16,333 nt of DNA from assembly GCA_035576205.1 (NCBI GenBank), contig DATLWR010000107.1, positions 1 to 16,333 on the forward strand, given 5' to 3'. Positions 1 through 6,918 of this stretch are shown piece by piece; within the stretch, counting starts at the first letter, position 1, and each line of letters begins with the position of its first letter. The position numbers and the translations under genes are program-made. This DNA comes from DATLWR01 sp035576205 (GTDB lineage Bacteria > Pseudomonadota > Zetaproteobacteria > Mariprofundales > Mariprofundaceae). The notes under the pieces were generated by a model. The model saw only the letters and a list, made by a program, of their open reading frames with translations, was not told the DNA's origin and ran no database searches.

Positions 1-561
1 CCACAGCATCTTGTGCCACAACAGGCGGCGCGGATCGTCCACCACCTGACAATCGACGCCCGCTTCCCGGAAGGCGGCCGCAACCGGCTCCAGCACCTGG
101 GCATCTTCGCCGTGCCAATGCCCCAGCCGCAGATGCCCGGCCGCCGAGTGGATCACGTGGCCGGGCGCTTCGAGGCGCGTACCGATGAAGGCCGAACCGG
201 CCAGAATGGCGTTGTCAGGAAACCAGCCCTGCACCGCATCGGGTGCGGTGACACCGTTCTGCAGCGTTACCAGTATGACTTCCGGCGGCACGTAGGGTTG
301 CAGCTCCTCGCACATCGCTGCCAGTCCCGTGGTTTTGCAGCAGAAGATGATGACGTCGGCATCGAGGGCAAGTTTGGGGTCATCGCCAGCTGGCAGTTCG
401 AGATCGACCGTTTTGCCATCCGTCTCGTGCCTGAGTCCGCCGGCCTGCAGAGCCTTGAGATGCGCGCCGCGGGCCAGCAGTTGCACTTCGAAACCGGCCT
501 GCTGCAGCAGGCTGCCGTAGTGGCTGCCGACGGCACCGGCACCGGCAATCAGAAAATTCAT
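1..561 (-). CDS. panE: 2-dehydropantoate 2-reductase (ketopantoate reductase), 3' end outside window
   Basis: This enzyme reduces ketopantoate to pantoate with NADPH in the cytoplasm, a step of pantothenate and coenzyme A synthesis. 187 codons are visible, about 60% of the usual length of roughly 300; the C-terminal part lies beyond the left edge. The N-terminus MNFLIAGAGAVGSHYG carries the Rossmann GxGxxG dinucleotide motif. It is followed by a typical FCCKTTG strand around residues 73-79 and a TLQNGV motif near residue 100, both usual in the ApbA/PanE family. The last visible residues include WHKMLW, whose Lys matches the catalytic Lys of the family. The ATG at 561 has a GGAGG Shine-Dalgarno (567-571) five bases upstream. 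It is divergent from maeB with 76 bp between the start codons. Family assignment is secure; some PanE paralogues act on other 2-keto acids, so the exact substrate is inferred. Confidence 0.88.
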   Translation of the reverse strand, partial: MNFLIAGAGAVGSHYGSLLQQAGFEVQLLARGAHLKALQAGGLRHETDGKTVDLELPAGDDPKLALDADVIIFCCKTTGLAAMCEELQPYVPPEVILVTLQNGVTAPDAVQGWFPDNAILAGSAFIGTRLEAPGHVIHSAAGHLRLGHWHGEDAQVLEPVAAAFREAGVDCQVVDDPRRLLWHKMLW

Positions 562-571
562 CGACACCTCC

Positions 572-600
572 ATGACCGGAACGAAAACAGACGTTATGCT
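572..600 (+). promoter_or_regulatory. Candidate sigma70 promoter for maeB
   Basis: The hexamer ATGACC (572-577, 4/6 match to TTGACA) is separated by 17 bp from TATGCT (595-600, 4/6 match to TATAAT). This would give a start near 607 and a leader of about 30 nt carrying the maeB Shine-Dalgarno. The match is moderate. A second -10-like hexamer, TACAAT (612-617), exists but would leave almost no leader before the ribosome site. Confidence 0.35.
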
Positions 601-626
601 AGCGCGCCCTCTACAATGTAGCCCGC

Positions 627-632
627 AAGGAG
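627..632 (+). promoter_or_regulatory. Ribosome binding site that fixes the maeB start
   Basis: AAGGAG lies five bases before ATG 638. The reading frame stays open upstream to an ATG at 572, but that codon has no such site and the extra 22 residues do not resemble MaeB. The start at 638 is therefore preferred. Confidence 0.8.
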
Positions 633-637
633 CCCCT

Positions 638-2911
638 ATGCCAAAAGAGACGCTGCGCCGCGATGCCCTCGAATACCACCGTTCCCCGACGCCGGGAAAA
701 ATCAGCGTCCGACCGACGAAGCCGTGCCTGACCCAGCGCGACCTGGCGCTGGCCTATTCGCCCGGCGTCGCCGAACCCTGCCTGGAGATCGCCGCCAACC
801 CGGAGCTTGCCGACGAATACACCTCGCGTGCAAACCTCGTGGCTGTGATCAGCAACGGTACAGCAGTGCTTGGGCTCGGCAATATCGGCGCCCTGGCCGG
901 CAAGCCGGTGATGGAGGGCAAGGGTGTGCTGTTCAAGCGCTTTGCCGATATCGACGTCTTCGATCTGGAGGTCGACGAGAAAGACCCGATGAAGCTGGTC
1001 GAGACCATCGCCCGGCTGGAGCCGACCTTCGGCGGCATCAACCTCGAGGACATCAAGGCACCGGAGTGTTTCATCGTCGAGGAGGAGCTGAAGAAGCGGG
1101 TCAACATCCCGGTACTGCACGATGACCAGCATGGCACGGCAGTGATCACCGCGGCCGGCCTGATCAACGCGCTGCTGATCCAGGAGAAGAAGATCGACGA
1201 GGTCAGGATCGTCTGCCTCGGCGCGGGAGCTGCCGGTTTTGCTTGCATGAAGCTGATCGAGGAGCTGGGAGCGAAGCGCGAGAACATCCTCTTCCTCGAC
1301 ACCCAGGGCGTCATTCACAAGGGACGCGACGAGGAGCTGCCGCCGCATAAGGCCTATTTCGCCACCGAACGTCCCGAGCGCACGCTCGAGGAGGCGATGG
1401 TTGGTGCCGATGTTTTCGTCGGCCTCTCCAAGGGCAATGTCGTCACCCCGGAGATGCTGCTGTCGATGGCCGACAAGCCGATCGTCTTCGCCATGGCCAA
1501 CCCCGAACCGGAGATCGCCTACGACCTCGCCATGAAGACGCGCCGCGACCTGATCATGGCCACCGGCCGCTCCGACCATCCGAACCAGGTCAACAACGTG
1601 CTCGGCTTCCCGTTCCTGTTCCGCGGCGCACTCGATGCCCGCGCCACCACCTTCAACGAGGAGATGAAGCGTGCCGCCGTCCATGCGCTGGCCGAGCTGG
1701 CACGCGCCGATGTGCCGGACTCCGTGCTGAAGGCTTATGGCCAGAAGAAGCTGCGATTCGGCCCCGAATACATCCTGCCGAAGCCCTTCGATCCGCGTCT
1801 GATCGAGGTGGTACCGGCGGCCGTCGCCAGGGCGGCAACCGACAGCGGCGTGGCGCGCAAGCCGATCACCGACCTGGAGAGCTACCAGCACCAGCTGGCC
1901 GGACGCATTGACCGCTCGCGCGTCTTCATGCGCCTGATCATGGAGAAGGCCCGCAACAATCCGATCCGCCTGGTGCTGCCGGAGGGCGAGGACGAAACCG
2001 TCATCCGCGCCGCCATCGAGATGAAGGAGGCCGGCATCGCCAAGCCGATCCTGATCGGCCGGCACGACCATGTGCAGGCGGTTTGTGCCGAGGCCAGGCT
2101 CGATATCTCCGGCATCGAGCTGGTCGATCCGCATGTCGAGGACGCGCGCCTCTCCAGCCTGACCGACGCCTACTATTTCGACCGCAACCGCCACGGCATC
2201 CTGCGTAACGATGCCAGCAAGGCACTACGCAACGACATCAACCTGCTGGGTGCCATGATGGTCCGTCAGGGTTTCGCCGACGGCATGCTTTCCGGCCGCA
2301 CGGCCCACTATCCGAACGTGCTGCGGCCGGTGCTGAAGGTGCTGGGGCATGATACGACCGGCAAGCACCATCACGTCTACGGCATGTACATCATGGTGAT
2401 GGAAAACCACGCCTATTTCCTCGGCGACTGCACCGTCAACGTGGAGATGAGCGCCGAGCAGCTGGCCGAGCTCGCCGAACTTGCCGCCGCCACCGCCGTA
2501 TCGCTGGGCAACGAAGCGCGTCTGGCGATGCTTTCCTTCTCGAATTTCGGCAGCGTCGAGCATCCGGAAACACTGAAGGTCGCCGAAGCCACCCGCCTGC
2601 TGCACGAACGCCGCCCGGACCTGGTCGTCGACGGCGAAATGCAGGCCGATACGGCGGTCAATCCCGAGTTCCTCGCCCACTATCCGTTCAGCAAGCTGAA
2701 GGAACCGGCCAACGTACTGATCTTCCCGACCATGCAGGCGGGTAACATCAGCTACAAGCTGCTCAAGGAGCTGGGCGGCGGGCGCGCCTTCGGCCCGATC
2801 CTGCTCGGCCTGCCGCATCAGGTGCATGTGCTGCAGACCGGCGCCAGCGTCGACGACATCGTCCATATGGCCGCCATCGCCGCCGCCCGCGCCGCTGACA
2901 GCAAGCAATAA
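638..2911 (+). CDS. maeB: NADP-dependent malic enzyme with C-terminal phosphotransacetylase-like domain
   Basis: MaeB oxidatively decarboxylates malate to pyruvate and supplies NADPH in the cytoplasm. The protein has 757 residues, close to the E. coli enzyme (about 759). Residues 1-160 form the malic domain, including the malic-enzyme stretch LAGKPVMEGKGVLFKRFADID (87-107, Lys near 95) and FGGINLEDIKAPE (131-143). HDDQHGTAVI follows at 161-170. The NAD(P) domain carries CLGAGAAG (193-200) and MANPEPEI (287-294). From about residue 425 to the end is a phosphate acetyl/butyryltransferase-like domain, with LVLPEGEDETV (445-455) and LPHQVHVLQTGASVDDIVHM near the C-terminus. In this family that domain mainly acts as a regulatory acetyl-CoA sensor. 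Hybrid enzymes of this size usually prefer NADP, but cofactor choice is inferred. The gene appears monocistronic, ending at a strong hairpin. Confidence 0.96.
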   Translation: MPKETLRRDALEYHRSPTPGKISVRPTKPCLTQRDLALAYSPGVAEPCLEIAANPELADEYTSRANLVAVISNGTAVLGLGNIGALAGKPVMEGKGVLFKRFADIDVFDLEVDEKDPMKLVETIARLEPTFGGINLEDIKAPECFIVEEELKKRVNIPVLHDDQHGTAVITAAGLINALLIQEKKIDEVRIVCLGAGAAGFACMKLIEELGAKRENILFLDTQGVIHKGRDEELPPHKAYFATERPERTLEEAMVGADVFVGLSKGNVVTPEMLLSMADKPIVFAMANPEPEIAYDLAMKTRRDLIMATGRSDHPNQVNNVLGFPFLFRGALDARATTFNEEMKRAAVHALAELARADVPDSVLKAYGQKKLRFGPEYILPKPFDPRLIEVVPAAVARAATDSGVARKPITDLESYQHQLAGRIDRSRVFMRLIMEKARNNPIRLVLPEGEDETVIRAAIEMKEAGIAKPILIGRHDHVQAVCAEARLDISGIELVDPHVEDARLSSLTDAYYFDRNRHGILRNDASKALRNDINLLGAMMVRQGFADGMLSGRTAHYPNVLRPVLKVLGHDTTGKHHHVYGMYIMVMENHAYFLGDCTVNVEMSAEQLAELAELAAATAVSLGNEARLAMLSFSNFGSVEHPETLKVAEATRLLHERRPDLVVDGEMQADTAVNPEFLAHYPFSKLKEPANVLIFPTMQAGNISYKLLKELGGGRAFGPILLGLPHQVHVLQTGASVDDIVHMAAIAAARAADSKQ

Positions 2912-2926
2912 TCCCAGCCCCAAAAC

Positions 2927-2953
2927 GAAACGGCCCCTGTCCGGGGCCGTTTC
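2927..2953. terminator. Rho-independent, probably bidirectional terminator between maeB and the M23 peptidase gene
   Basis: GAAACGGCCCC and GGGGCCGTTTC form a perfect 11-bp stem around a 5-nt loop (TGTCC). On the plus strand a T5 run lies 10 nt further on (2964-2968). On the minus strand the stem is followed by GTTTT. The hairpin sits in the 63 bp between two convergent genes, the usual place for a shared terminator. Confidence 0.85.
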
Positions 2954-2974
2954 AACAACACACTTTTTACAGGA

Positions 2975-3913
2975 TCAGCTGCGCGGCAGGAAGCTTGCCG
3001 GATCGATGTGCTGGCCGTAGCGATGCACCTCGTAATGCAGGTGCGGACCCGTGGAGCGGCCGGTCGAACCGATACGGCCGATCAGCTGGCCATCCTCGAC
3101 GATATCGCCCGGCTTCACGGTGATGCCGGAGAGATGGCCGTAACGCGTCGCGTAGCCGTAGCCGTGATCGATATCCACCATGTAACCGAAATCGGTCATC
3201 TTGCCGGCAAAGGTCACGACACCGCGGCCGGCCGCCAGCACCGGCGCACCGAAGCGGTTGGCGATGTCGACGCCCTCATGACGGGCCGGTTCGCCGGTGA
3301 ACGGATCCATACGCTGACCGTAGTGGGAGCTGATCCAGCCACCCTCGGTCGGCCAGGCATGAGGCTTCGCATTCGCCTCGCTGCGTTTCTCCTGCAGGCT
3401 GTAGTTGATCACACTCAGCTGCGCATCCAGCCGGCCGAGGCGCTGGTCGAGAAAACGCAGATTGTCGGACATGTGGTCTTCAAGACCGGAGAGCGACGGC
3501 TGCACGATGCGCGGACCACCGAAGGCCGGCTGCAGACCAAAATCGAACTCGGATTTGTTGAGCGCCGCCACATCCACCAGCTTGGAACCCAGCGAATCCA
3601 GACGCGACAGGCGGGCCTGGATCTGGCCCAGCGAACGGGCATAGACGGTCATCTTCTTCTGCTCGGCAAGCAGTCGCTCGCGCAGCTGGTCAACCTCGGC
3701 AGCATTCTGGGCCTTCTCGGCCGCCAGCATCTGCTTGGCCAGATCCAGGGCATTGGCCTGCTGACCGACCCTGGAAAGGCCGTAAATTCCCCAGCATCCA
3801 AAAACAACCAGCAGGAAGAAAACCGAAGCGGCAACCAGCAGGGAACGGCTGCTGATAGCGAAACTGCGAATCGGTCCCTGATCGGGTACCAGCATCAGTG
3901 AGTAGTGCTTCAT
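2975..3913 (-). CDS. Membrane-anchored M23 (LytM-type) peptidoglycan endopeptidase
   Basis: The predicted 312-residue protein cleaves peptide cross-links of peptidoglycan in the periplasm or, if its site is masked, serves as a cell-wall hydrolase activator. Residues 25-46 form one hydrophobic segment (LLVAASVFFLLVVFGCWGIYGL) that should anchor it in the inner membrane. Residues about 50-110 and 143-178 are charged and heptad-like, suggesting coiled coil. The C-terminal 190-312 is a LytM domain with all zinc ligands: H212 and D216 in HEGVD, then H291 and H293 in GPHLHYEV, plus the active-site H260 in RYGHLS. An active enzyme is therefore expected, unlike degenerate NlpD/EnvC types. The ATG at 3913 is chosen; a TTG at 3919 would add two residues and lies closer to the GGAGGAG ribosome site (3924-3930). 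It is convergent with maeB. The exact cleavage bond is not visible from sequence. Confidence 0.9.
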   Translation of the reverse strand: MKHYSLMLVPDQGPIRSFAISSRSLLVAASVFFLLVVFGCWGIYGLSRVGQQANALDLAKQMLAAEKAQNAAEVDQLRERLLAEQKKMTVYARSLGQIQARLSRLDSLGSKLVDVAALNKSEFDFGLQPAFGGPRIVQPSLSGLEDHMSDNLRFLDQRLGRLDAQLSVINYSLQEKRSEANAKPHAWPTEGGWISSHYGQRMDPFTGEPARHEGVDIANRFGAPVLAAGRGVVTFAGKMTDFGYMVDIDHGYGYATRYGHLSGITVKPGDIVEDGQLIGRIGSTGRSTGPHLHYEVHRYGQHIDPASFLPRS

Positions 3914-3941
3914 CCCCAAAACTCTCCTCCAGAATCGACAC

Positions 3942-3970
3942 TTACTATCGATTGTTCAGACTTTCGTCAA
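3942..3970 (-). promoter_or_regulatory. Candidate promoter for the M23 peptidase gene
   Basis: Reading the minus strand, TTGACG (3970-3965, 5/6 to the -35 consensus) is followed after 17 bp by TAGTAA (3947-3942). The -35 is good, but the -10 is weak (3/6). A GATAGT two bases nearer the -35, with a 15-bp spacer, is an alternative. The leader would be about 25-30 nt. Confidence 0.3.
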
Positions 3971-4072
3971 GCAAAACGTGGCAAATACCAGCGGACGAAC
4001 CGTTGCCGGTCCGTGACTGCGGTCACCAATCGCCATATAAGGTGAAGATTCATGTCGGCTGGCCACCCTCGA

Positions 4073-4100
4073 TTGACCACCCGGCACGGCACCTTATGCT
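4073..4100 (+). promoter_or_regulatory. Probable sigma70 promoter at the head of the hemA-prfA-prmC cluster
   Basis: TTGACC (4073-4078, 5/6) is separated by 16 bp from TATGCT (4095-4100, 4/6). Initiation 6-7 bases after the -10 would fall at 4106-4107, the ATG of the first gene, leaving no leader. The same TTATGCT heptamer occurs in the candidate maeB promoter. Confidence 0.5.
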
Positions 4101-4106
4101 TCCGTC

Positions 4107-4535
4107 ATGCCAGAAGCAAACCGTCCGGACCGACTGAGCGTCGATCGCCATCCGATGCAACACATGCTGCGAGAAGCGCTGCGCACTCGCCCGCAAGGCT
4201 GTCGCGGTATCTTCGGAGGCGCCGAAGCCGGACGCATCACGCATGCCGCCAGTTCGGACGAAGACGAAGCCATGGCCATCCTGGAGCATTCGCAGCCCGA
4301 CAGCCTGGGCATCTACTACTCCAGCCACAGCGACCACCGGCCCGATGCGGAGACCATCCGGCACATCGCAGCCGAACTGCGTCTCACCCGTCCCGCCCGC
4401 TGCATCCTGCTCGCCCTGGATACCGAGGGACGCATGGAGGCACTGGCCTACCGGTTCGATGGCGAGACATTCACGCCGCTCGCGCTGGAGATGACGGAAG
4501 ATCATGCCTTGTCCGCCACCGGGGCAAGCCGCTAG
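4107..4535 (+). CDS. JAB/MPN-fold-like protein with degenerate metal site, upstream of hemA
   Basis: The function is unknown. The predicted product has 142 residues, no signal peptide and no membrane segment, so it is probably cytoplasmic. Its layout follows the JAB/MPN (JAMM metallopeptidase) fold. A helix (17-27) leads to GCRGIFGGAEAGRITHAA (31-48), matching the family's E-x-C-G-L-L-x-G block. GIYYSSHSDHRPDAET (68-83) matches the GxxHSHP...SxxD block. CILLALDTEGRMEALAYRF (99-117) matches the following strands. The catalytic Glu is Gln (Q30), the first His of HxH is Tyr or Ser depending on alignment, and SxxD reads DAET, so peptidase activity is unlikely. No Shine-Dalgarno precedes ATG 4107; an internal ATG at 4155 also lacks one. 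It ends 9 nt before hemA and probably shares its transcript. The fold is recognised by pattern only, and the role in haem synthesis or otherwise is unknown. Confidence 0.72.
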   Translation: MPEANRPDRLSVDRHPMQHMLREALRTRPQGCRGIFGGAEAGRITHAASSDEDEAMAILEHSQPDSLGIYYSSHSDHRPDAETIRHIAAELRLTRPARCILLALDTEGRMEALAYRFDGETFTPLALEMTEDHALSATGASR

Positions 4536-4544
4536 TCTTGCCGG

Positions 4545-5864
4545 ATGCGGATCTGCCACGTAGGCCTGAATCACAAGACAGCACCGGTTGAGCTGCGCGA
4601 GCGCCTGGCCGTGCCGGAGCACGATATCGCCGGCATCCTGGTGGGCCTGATCGCCCATCCGGCGATCCGCGAGGCAGCCCTGCTCTCCACCTGCAACCGC
4701 GTCGAGGTCACCGCCGTCACCCACAACCCGGATGCGGCGATCGCCGCGATCCACGAATGGTTCGCAGGAAAATCCGGCCTCGAGATGGATCAGGTCTGCG
4801 AACACCTCTACTCGCACACGACGGATGATGCGATCCTGCATCTCTTCTCGGTCGCCTCGGGGCTCGACTCGCTGGTGCTCGGCGAGCCGCAGATCCTCGG
4901 CCAGGTCAAAACCTCCTACGAGCATGCACTGGCCGCCGAAACCGCCGGCCATGTGCTGCACCGCCTCTACCAGTCCACCTTCGCCGCCGCCAAGCGGGCG
5001 CGCAGCGAAACCGCCATCGGCAAGCAGGCGGTCAATATCTCTTCCTGTGCCGTCGAACTCGCCAAGCACATTTTCGGCGACCTTTCCGGCAAGACCGTCA
5101 TGCTGATCGGTGCCGGCGAAATGGCAGAACTCGCCGCCCGCCACCTGCGTGGCAACGGCTGCTCCGACATCCTGGTCGCCAACCGCACGCTGGAGCGTGC
5201 CGAGAAGCTGGCCAAGGAGTTCGAGGGCCACGCCCTCACCCTCGACCAGCTCGATGATTACCTCGACGCCGCCGACATCGTGCTCTCCAGCACCGGTGCC
5301 AACACCTTCGTGCTGCTGCCGGATATCGTCAGCCGGGCGATGAAGAAGCGCCGCGGCGCACCGATGTTCCTCGTCGACATCGCCGTGCCGCGCGACATCG
5401 ATCCGCGTATCGGCGACCTGGGCGACGTCTACCTCTACGATATCGACGACCTGCAGCAGGTCGTGCAGGGCAACCGCGAACAGCGCGAGCAGGAGGCCGG
5501 CAAGGCCCGCGACATCCTGCGCGACGAGGCTCGGCAGTTCATCGGCTGGCTGAAATCGCTTGAGTCGGTACCGCTGATCCGCGGCATCCAGCAGCAGATG
5601 GAGACAATGCGCGAGGATGAGCTCGTCAAGGCCGGCCGCTACCTTAAGGATTTCAATGCCGAACAGCTTGAAGCCGTGGAGCGCTTCAGCCGGGCACTGA
5701 TGAAGCGTTTCATGCACCCGTCTCTGCAGACCCTGAAGAGCCTGCCGGACGACATCGAGGGGGACCTGCTGATGGGTGCCGCCCGTCGCCTGTTCGGCCT
5801 CGATCTCGCACCGCGCGGGAACCGGACCACCCTCAAGGAGTCGGATGAACACACGTCTGGATGA
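4545..5864 (+). CDS. hemA: Glutamyl-tRNA reductase
   Basis: HemA reduces glutamyl-tRNA(Glu) with NADPH to glutamate-1-semialdehyde, the first committed and usually rate-limiting step of C5 tetrapyrrole (haem) synthesis. The protein has 439 residues, slightly longer than the usual 415-430. It begins MRICHVGLNHKTAPVELRER, the family N-terminus. STCNRVE contains the catalytic nucleophile C50. The NADPH Rossmann motif is IGAGEMAELAARHL near residue 190, followed by ANRTLERAEKLA. The C-terminal helices (about 320-420) form the dimerisation domain. The start ATG 4545 has no recognisable Shine-Dalgarno and lies 9 nt after the stop of the JAB-like gene, so translational coupling is likely. The C-terminus overlaps prfA by 20 nt. 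The co-location hemA-prfA-prmC is common in bacteria. Use of the C5 pathway argues against most alphaproteobacteria, which use ALA synthase. Confidence 0.97.
   Translation: MRICHVGLNHKTAPVELRERLAVPEHDIAGILVGLIAHPAIREAALLSTCNRVEVTAVTHNPDAAIAAIHEWFAGKSGLEMDQVCEHLYSHTTDDAILHLFSVASGLDSLVLGEPQILGQVKTSYEHALAAETAGHVLHRLYQSTFAAAKRARSETAIGKQAVNISSCAVELAKHIFGDLSGKTVMLIGAGEMAELAARHLRGNGCSDILVANRTLERAEKLAKEFEGHALTLDQLDDYLDAADIVLSSTGANTFVLLPDIVSRAMKKRRGAPMFLVDIAVPRDIDPRIGDLGDVYLYDIDDLQQVVQGNREQREQEAGKARDILRDEARQFIGWLKSLESVPLIRGIQQQMETMREDELVKAGRYLKDFNAEQLEAVERFSRALMKRFMHPSLQTLKSLPDDIEGDLLMGAARRLFGLDLAPRGNRTTLKESDEHTSG
5835..5840 (+). promoter_or_regulatory. Ribosome binding site of prfA inside the hemA coding region
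   Basis: AAGGAG lies four bases before ATG 5845, within the last codons of hemA. It decides the prfA start: the frame is open further upstream to 5776, but the resulting 23 residues are hemA codons read out of frame. Confidence 0.8.
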
Positions 5865-6918
5865 CATCCTCCGTCGCCGGGACGAACTCACCCGGATGCT
5901 CGCCGACCCTGACATCGCCACCAACCCCAGCCAGTTCACCCGCCTGTCGCGTGAATATGCCGAAATCGAACCCGTCGCCGATATCGCCGGCCAGCTGGCC
6001 GCGACCCGCCACAACCTCGCCGACAGCCAGGATCTGCTGAACGACCCGGCCTGCGACGCCGAGCTCAGGGAGATGGCCCGGCAGGAGACACAGGAGCTGA
6101 AGCAGCGGCTGGAAACCCTGGAAGCGCAGCTGAAGGTGATGCTGCTGCCGAAGGACCCCAACGACGACCGCAACGTCATTCTCGAGATTCGCGCCGGCAC
6201 CGGCGGCGAGGAGGCCGCGCTCTTTGCCGCCAACCTGTTCCGCATGTACAGCCGCTATGCCGAGGTTTCCGGCTTCAAGGTCGAGATTCTCTCCACCAAC
6301 GAGACCGGCATCGGCGGCTACAAGGAGATCGTCGCGCAGATTGCCGGCCACGGCGCCTATTCACGCTTCAAGTTCGAATCGGGCGTACACCGGGTGCAGC
6401 GTGTTCCGGAGACCGAGGCAGGCGGGCGCATCCACACCTCGGCGGTTACCGTCGCTATCCTGCCGGAGGTCGAGGAGGTGGAGATCGATATCCGGCCGGA
6501 CGACCTCCGCATTGACGTCTTCCGTTCCCAGGGTGCCGGCGGTCAGCACGTCAACACCACCGAATCGGCTGTACGCATCACGCACCTGCCAACCGGCATC
6601 GTGGTCAGCTGCCAGGACGAGAAGAGCCAGCACAAGAACAAGGCCAAGGCGATGAAAGTGCTGCAGGCGCGCCTCTACGACAAGCTGCAGTCGGAGGCCC
6701 ATGCCGAGCGTGCCGAAGCGCGGCGCGGCATGGTCGGCAGCGGTGACCGTTCCGAGCGCATCCGCACCTACAACTATCCGCAGGGGCGCATCACCGACCA
6801 CCGCATCAATCTGACGCTCTACAAGCTCGAACAGATTCTCAACGGCGATATGGAGGAGTTGATCGACGCTCTCCTGACCCACCACCAGGCCGAACTGCTC
6901 GCCAGCCTCGGCGGATGA
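5845..6918 (+). CDS. prfA: Peptide chain release factor 1
   Basis: RF1 reads UAA and UAG stop codons in the ribosomal A site and triggers peptidyl-tRNA hydrolysis. The predicted 357 residues match the family (about 360). The codon-recognition tripeptide is P188-E189-T190, in RVPETE; a PxT here defines RF1 rather than RF2, which has SPF. The catalytic GGQ is at 232-234 in GAGGQHVNTTESAVRITH, with Gln as the target of methylation by PrmC. The stretch DEKSQHKNKAKAMKVL downstream is typical of the family. The gene starts 20 nt before the hemA stop and ends in an ATGA overlap with prmC, so all three should be translated from one mRNA. Nothing unusual is seen in the protein. Confidence 0.97.
   Translation: MNTRLDDILRRRDELTRMLADPDIATNPSQFTRLSREYAEIEPVADIAGQLAATRHNLADSQDLLNDPACDAELREMARQETQELKQRLETLEAQLKVMLLPKDPNDDRNVILEIRAGTGGEEAALFAANLFRMYSRYAEVSGFKVEILSTNETGIGGYKEIVAQIAGHGAYSRFKFESGVHRVQRVPETEAGGRIHTSAVTVAILPEVEEVEIDIRPDDLRIDVFRSQGAGGQHVNTTESAVRITHLPTGIVVSCQDEKSQHKNKAKAMKVLQARLYDKLQSEAHAERAEARRGMVGSGDRSERIRTYNYPQGRITDHRINLTLYKLEQILNGDMEELIDALLTHHQAELLASLGG

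Noticed and set aside
611..2194. Long minus-strand open frame opposite maeB
   Set aside because: MaeB is intact on the plus strand with all motifs. The antisense translation shows no domain and no ribosome site.
4050..6245. A very long open frame on the minus strand opposite hemA and part of prfA
   Set aside because: It is antisense to two unmistakable genes, its product is low-complexity and resembles no family, and long antisense frames are expected at this GC content and codon bias.
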